Source of the DNA: Distichodus sexfasciatus
Taxonomy: Eukaryota > Chordata > Actinopteri > Characiformes > Distichodontidae
Direction: 5' to 3'
Assembly (NCBI GenBank): GCA_032718565.1
Contig: JAVGVS010000022.1
Coordinates: 186,001-250,000 of the forward strand
Length of the DNA: 64,000 nucleotides
The first letter of the stretch is position 1, and every line of letters begins with the position of its first letter. The notes under the pieces are model-generated. The model worked only from the letters and a program-made list of their open reading frames with translations. It did no database searches and was not told the DNA's origin. The translations under genes were made by a program, and so were the position numbers. Positions 55,901 to 61,900 of this stretch are shown piece after piece.

Positions 55901-58900
55901 TTAAACAGTGTAATTGTGTGTTGCGTTGCTTGTTCTGCTCAGTGTCATATCAATATGTGGGAATTAGCATGAATGTCGAACAATAAACCAGCTTTATCGC
56001 AGTAACACTTCCCATGTAGAACCAACTGAGTGTGCACACATTCACAGATTGGCTCTATAGATCGGCCCAATACCACCGATACCCGATGCAGCAGTTTGAG
56101 TCGTTATCGGACCAATATCTGATCCATGTATCGCATTGGTGCCATATCTAGTGGCAAGGGATCACAAACCACACAATCTTTCACACACACACACACACAC
56201 ACACACTGTACAAGTCCTGGACATCCACTGACCTCAACTCAGCAGCACGCTGTGTCTCTGTTAGCTCGGGGACATCCTGTTTGTATCCGTCACCACCAGG
56301 TCGCTGTGGCACCATTTGACCTTCAACTTTCAGCTCTTCTAACCTGCTGTCCCCTGTGGTCTCGAAGTCCACGGTCTCCTGGGCAAAAATGTTAGTCCAT
56401 AAAATACCCACCTTAAAAATTAGGATTTCTAGAGACATACTGTAAGTGAAAAATACTGTAAGTGGTGAGCATGTTTATGTATATTTACAAGAAATTAAGC
56501 CTCACATAAATTCTGATTTTTAAATTTATAACCGTTCTCTTTCAGATATAACTGCTTTAAATACACTTTACATCCAAACAAATTTTTAAGCATGCAGTTG
56601 AAATGCTCTAATTATAATAAGTTCAGCTGTATTTTTCTCCAGATTACGTTTACACAGCTGGATGTACTGTATGTTTAAGACGGTTGTGTTGAAGGGTAAA
56701 GCTGGAACCAGACGAAATGCATTTTTATTTGATCTAAGTTGCATTTTTCTGCTCCAAAAGAAACTTGAAACAATTTCCACTTTCATGTTCGATTGTGGGA
56801 GTAAGATATTCTGATAAATCTCTTCCATGGCTTGATTAATTACATTTAAACAACAAAAACATATGTAAAGCAAATTTCAGAAATTCGAAATGACAAATTT
56901 TCCAAAAGAGAATTTTTTCCCATAATTTTTAGCCGACAGAAATAGACATTTCAGTGACTTATGCTGACGTTCCCAGAAATCCAAGTTTGACTGGTAATTA
57001 TGAAAGTGAAGTTCATTTTTGTGAATATCTAACCTTCAGATGTACTGAGCCATCAAGTCTAAACTAAGCAGCACACTAATGTGTGTCGGGTATGAGGAAA
57101 GTCAAATCTGAAAAGGGTAAAATGCTATTTTAGAAGTGCGTCTAATCATCGGTCTTGTGTCTCTTCAACCTTTGTAGCGTAATTTTATCTTTTAAGAGAA
57201 AAATTGGTCACTTTTCTGTTTCTCGGATGAAAAAAATCCAATATGGCATTTTAAACGTAATTTACTGTTTAAATTTTTTTTTTGTGAACAGTGTTTTTCC
57301 CCTCTGTAAGGAACAGCCATGCAAGAGAGCGGTCCTGGGTTGGGAGATACTCCGTTATCATACTATGTGAAATATTGCTCAGGAATTTCTTACCTGCAGT
57401 TCTACAGTCGGTCTCGCCTCAATGTTAACCTGGAAGTCATCTGCACAAGACTTCAGAGCGTCCGCCTGAAACTGTAAGCCACTGACCCTGACTTCAGAAC
57501 TCTTCTCTACATGTTTAAAATCCTCATTAAGATCATCGTGAGACGTCTGTTCTACTTTTTGTTGAGGTGAAGCTTGACACGGTAGGCTCTGAGCGCGTCC
57601 AGATTTAACCTTCCTGGGTGGAAGACCTTGGCTGTTCTGCACTGAGCGGCTTTCAGATTTGAGATCTTCCTGAGCATCTTTGGTCATGCGTGTTTTACTT
57701 CGACTTTCTGTCTGTGTTCTCTTCTGAAAGATCAGCGTTTGAACAGCACATATATTTTTCTGCAGCTGAGCTCCTTGCTCGGTCAGGGTCTGCAGGTTTT
57801 CGGGGTGAACCACTTGGGCCAGCAGGGTCACATGCTGCATCAGCGCATCCGCCTCCTCAGCTTCGGCCTGCAACTGCGCAGACAAACCCTGCACAAGATA
57901 AAAGTTAATGAGCCTCATTCACCAACCGTTCTTAAAATCATTTCTGTTCTTCAAGCAGTTTTCATGTAGATTCAGAGAATCAGCAATGTTTTCTTGTTGG
58001 AGATTTGTTCTCAGGCACCAAACAAATCTACGAGCACTGAAGAGGACTCTTACACAAGTTTTATTGTGTGTGTGTGTGTGTGTCTGCAAAACATTAGCTT
58101 ATAAGGTTTTCTTCACTTCTATATTTCAACTCTTAGTCCCCAAGCACTGCTCTCCGGGTGCTGCCAAAAAGCTCCCCACTGCTCCTTCAGGGTTTGGTCA
58201 AATGCAGAGGTCACATTTCGTTGTGGTGCACTGTGTGCTGTGCTGTGTTCACAGTGACAAATAATCACTCACTTAAATTCATTTGAATTCAAACAATGGA
58301 TCATCAATCATTACCACTGATGGGGCGTTACAAACAAACAGCAATTTTATTTTCAGTAACGGATAATCCAATTAATTACTTTTTCCATCGTTACAACGCA
58401 GTTATTGTTATTTTCCCTGGTTACTAGTTACTTTTATAATTACTTTTTGGGAGAAGTAACTCATAACTATAACTAATTACTTTTTTTAGGTAACGTGCCC
58501 AACACTGGTCATTACTCTGGAAACTGCAACAATTGTTTTCTCGAAAGTGAGTGATTATTTGTCATTGTGAATGCACCACAACGAAAATGTGACCTCTTAA
58601 TTTGACCCATCTGTGAATGATCAATGGGCAGCTAACATGGGCAGTGCCTGGGAAGCAGTGTTTAAAGATGCTCATGACTACCTCAGTGGTAACTTTACCA
58701 GTGCTGGATTTGAACCAGCACGCTTCTGAACACCCTACCGTCGTCACGCCACCAACTGCCTCCTCAAATGCCGTTCTCAATTTATAACTCTAACAGTCTT
58801 AGTATTTTTTTTTGCACGGTGGGCACAATACATCTTTTTTGATTAATTCCATGCCTCTACATTCCCTACTAAAATTACTACAGTATGATGGGTAATCGTA

Positions 58901-61900
58901 TTCTTTTCTTTTTGGTTTGGTGGTGACAACGCATCATTTTTACTTATAAACTTCCGACTTCTATGTTCACCTGAATGTGCTGTGAGCCGTCCGATGCTGA
59001 AACAGTGTTTAGGGCGTCTTTTAATGTCTGTACTGATGACATGCACTCCGTCATTCTGGCAGCTACCCGAGCTTTGGCGGCCACCATCTCCCTGAAGACA
59101 TCGCTTGTGTCTGAAAAGACCTCCTTCACCTCGTCCATCTTCTTCCTCAGCTGGCCCTCGATAACCTGGACAAGCAAAATAGAGCAAATAGGTGTAGAAC
59201 TGTAAGTGAGCAGTTAGCTGAGGAGGCAAATAGATCATCAGTAGATCATCTGCCTTGCTTTCTACCTTGACTGAAAGACGAAGTGTATTTTACCCTGTGT
59301 AGACTCTAGACCAGCTTTACCTGTAGCTCCAGTGGAGGCTCTTTACTCTGTAGTAATTCCTGGATCTCCGCAGACCTGCGATGAAAACGCTCCACATTAT
59401 CTTCCTGACTCCTCAGCTCCTCCTGGACAGAACAGTTGCATGTAGTACCAATTTTGGTGCATAATATTTTCATAGCTTTATCAGACTTGAATAAATCGCC
59501 GCATTGTGTGTAATAAAGCTCTATAATAGCCATATTTCCATCTCCATATGATCTTATGAAGATTCTTTGCCACACATACTAAGACGGTAAAGCCTTTATG
59601 TTACAAGACACTGATGTTGATCTAAATAACGCTCTAGGCTTTATTCATCAATATCTTATTTTTTCCTAAAAATATTCTGAAGAACGTTCCATAGAAAAAC
59701 TCTACCTTTGCCTGTTCTTAACCTGTTCATAAGTTGTTTTTTATAATAATAAATGGCCCAAAAATGCCCCATAAAAGGTCACGAGACCAGAGACACACAC
59801 TGTTAGAAAATACCTAAAGGCAATTATTAAGACAGTGAAAGACTTGACTCCAAAAGAAAAAAAAACACTGCTGTATATATAAAAGTTTGGGCGAGCTGTC
59901 TTACAGCCTTCCACAATGTGCTTCGTCAGTGCTGCTCCATTCATGCCTGATTGCTTCCCCCAACTAGTCAGTGCTCCTAAATGACTGCTATTAAGTGTGG
60001 CGTTAATGGGTGCCCATGTGGAACTTAGGGCGTGTTTACACGTGCAGATATTTTTCTAAACACATTTTTTTTTTATACATTTGGGCCTTTCATTTACACA
60101 CATCTACAGAATGCAGCGTTTTGAAAAATCTTCACTTTGTATGGCGTTTAAAAAAAAACTGGACACTAATGAAACTGAGGTTAACTAGACACTGCCTGCT
60201 ATCATTAGCCATTCCATACTAAAATGTGCGTGAGATGTATACAATAGTGTGGTACACGTTTCCTTCTTGGTTGTTGCGCTCGTATTTGTTGAAATAAAAA
60301 GTACATATAGAAACTGTGATAAACTGTGATGTACTCTGTTTGCCTCATTTTTTGTCCAGCAGTATACAAATATATATATATTTCATTCAATTATTCATTA
60401 ACACTGACTCTCTCCCAGCCTTCAAATCACATCTTAAAACCCACCTCTTCAAACCTGCCTACTCTCTTTGACCTTGTCCCTTGACTGCACTCATTTTTAG
60501 CTTTACATTCTTATGATCTTATATATGCTATGTTTTTATTTATTTATTCTCTCTGACTTTTTTTCTCTCCAATTTTATGATCTGTTTTACTTGTATGTAA
60601 GGTGTCCTTGAGTGCCTTGAAAGGCGCCTTTAAATAAATAAAATGAAAATGAACCTTAATCCCAACTGGGGTCCCTGGGGGGCTGGAGCCTATCCCGGGA
60701 ACTTACGGCCACAAGGCGGGGCACACACACTCACATTCACACCTTACGGGGCCAATTTAGATTCGCCAATTAACCTATATTACATGCTTTTGGACTGTGG
60801 GATGAGACCGGAGCACCTGGAGGAAACCCACGCGAACAAGGCGAGAGCATGCAAACTCCACACAGAAAGATTCCACGGCCGATACATATATATATATTTA
60901 AACAGCATAATATTATGTATCTGTAAAATTGAAGAAATTCCAATAAGCTGATGCTTAAAAATAAGCATAAAACCGCTCTTCAGAGTTTGTAGACTCTGTA
61001 TTTACCAAAAAGTGGATTATAAAAGTTCTTTTCAAGAGCTGTGGTGAAGACATTCTTTTTCAGGGTAATTGTTTATCTTTCACAGATGTTTCATTCAGAT
61101 GCAACTGACATAAAGCATCCATTGTTTTCCCTTTTTGCCAGCTGGGGCCCAACTGATCACTATTCCCTCTTGAAATCCTTAATTGTGACTCTGCACGGCA
61201 AAACCAGTCGCTTCTCTCAAATTTTCAAAATTCAGTTATTATGTTCTCATGAAAGGGCATAAATCAAGCTTCAATCAGATGACATATGACTGAGATATCA
61301 ACATTCAAAGGAGTCGGGTTTCTCCTGTCACGCCAAGTGAGAAACGAAGAATTCCGCCTTTGAAGTTGACTATCGCCGTAGCACTCACAGACGCTTGGTG
61401 CGGTCGCGGCTACGTTTGCATTTACGGTAGCCTACGCTGCATTCACAGCCACACGGATAGCCTACCTGCGTTAGGTTAACTGAACTCGGGAGACGAAGAT
61501 GGATTCCGGAGAAATATCTTCACGCTAGTCAACCAGTGGATTTACCGTAAATATTGAAGTAGAGCGGTCAAAACAGAAACTTTTAACATTCTGCTGGAAT
61601 TGAATTCCTCACCTCAAGAAAGTCACATTTTTAGGATGGAAAGGGTAAGTTTTTCAGCCAAATTTATTGACAACAATACAGTATAGACCTTCCACTGTTT
61701 CAAAACACTAAAAACAAAAAATCCAAAATTTTACCCCACGCAACATAAACGGTCGTTTTTCTCGGAAACCTCCGTTGTAACAAGTGACTGGTTTTGCCGT
61801 GCAGAGTCACAATTCAGTAAAGGCTGGGTTTGCCCTTGCCATCTTTATATCACTACCCAGAACTGGGTACAGTAGAAGCAACAAGTAGAATACAACAAAG

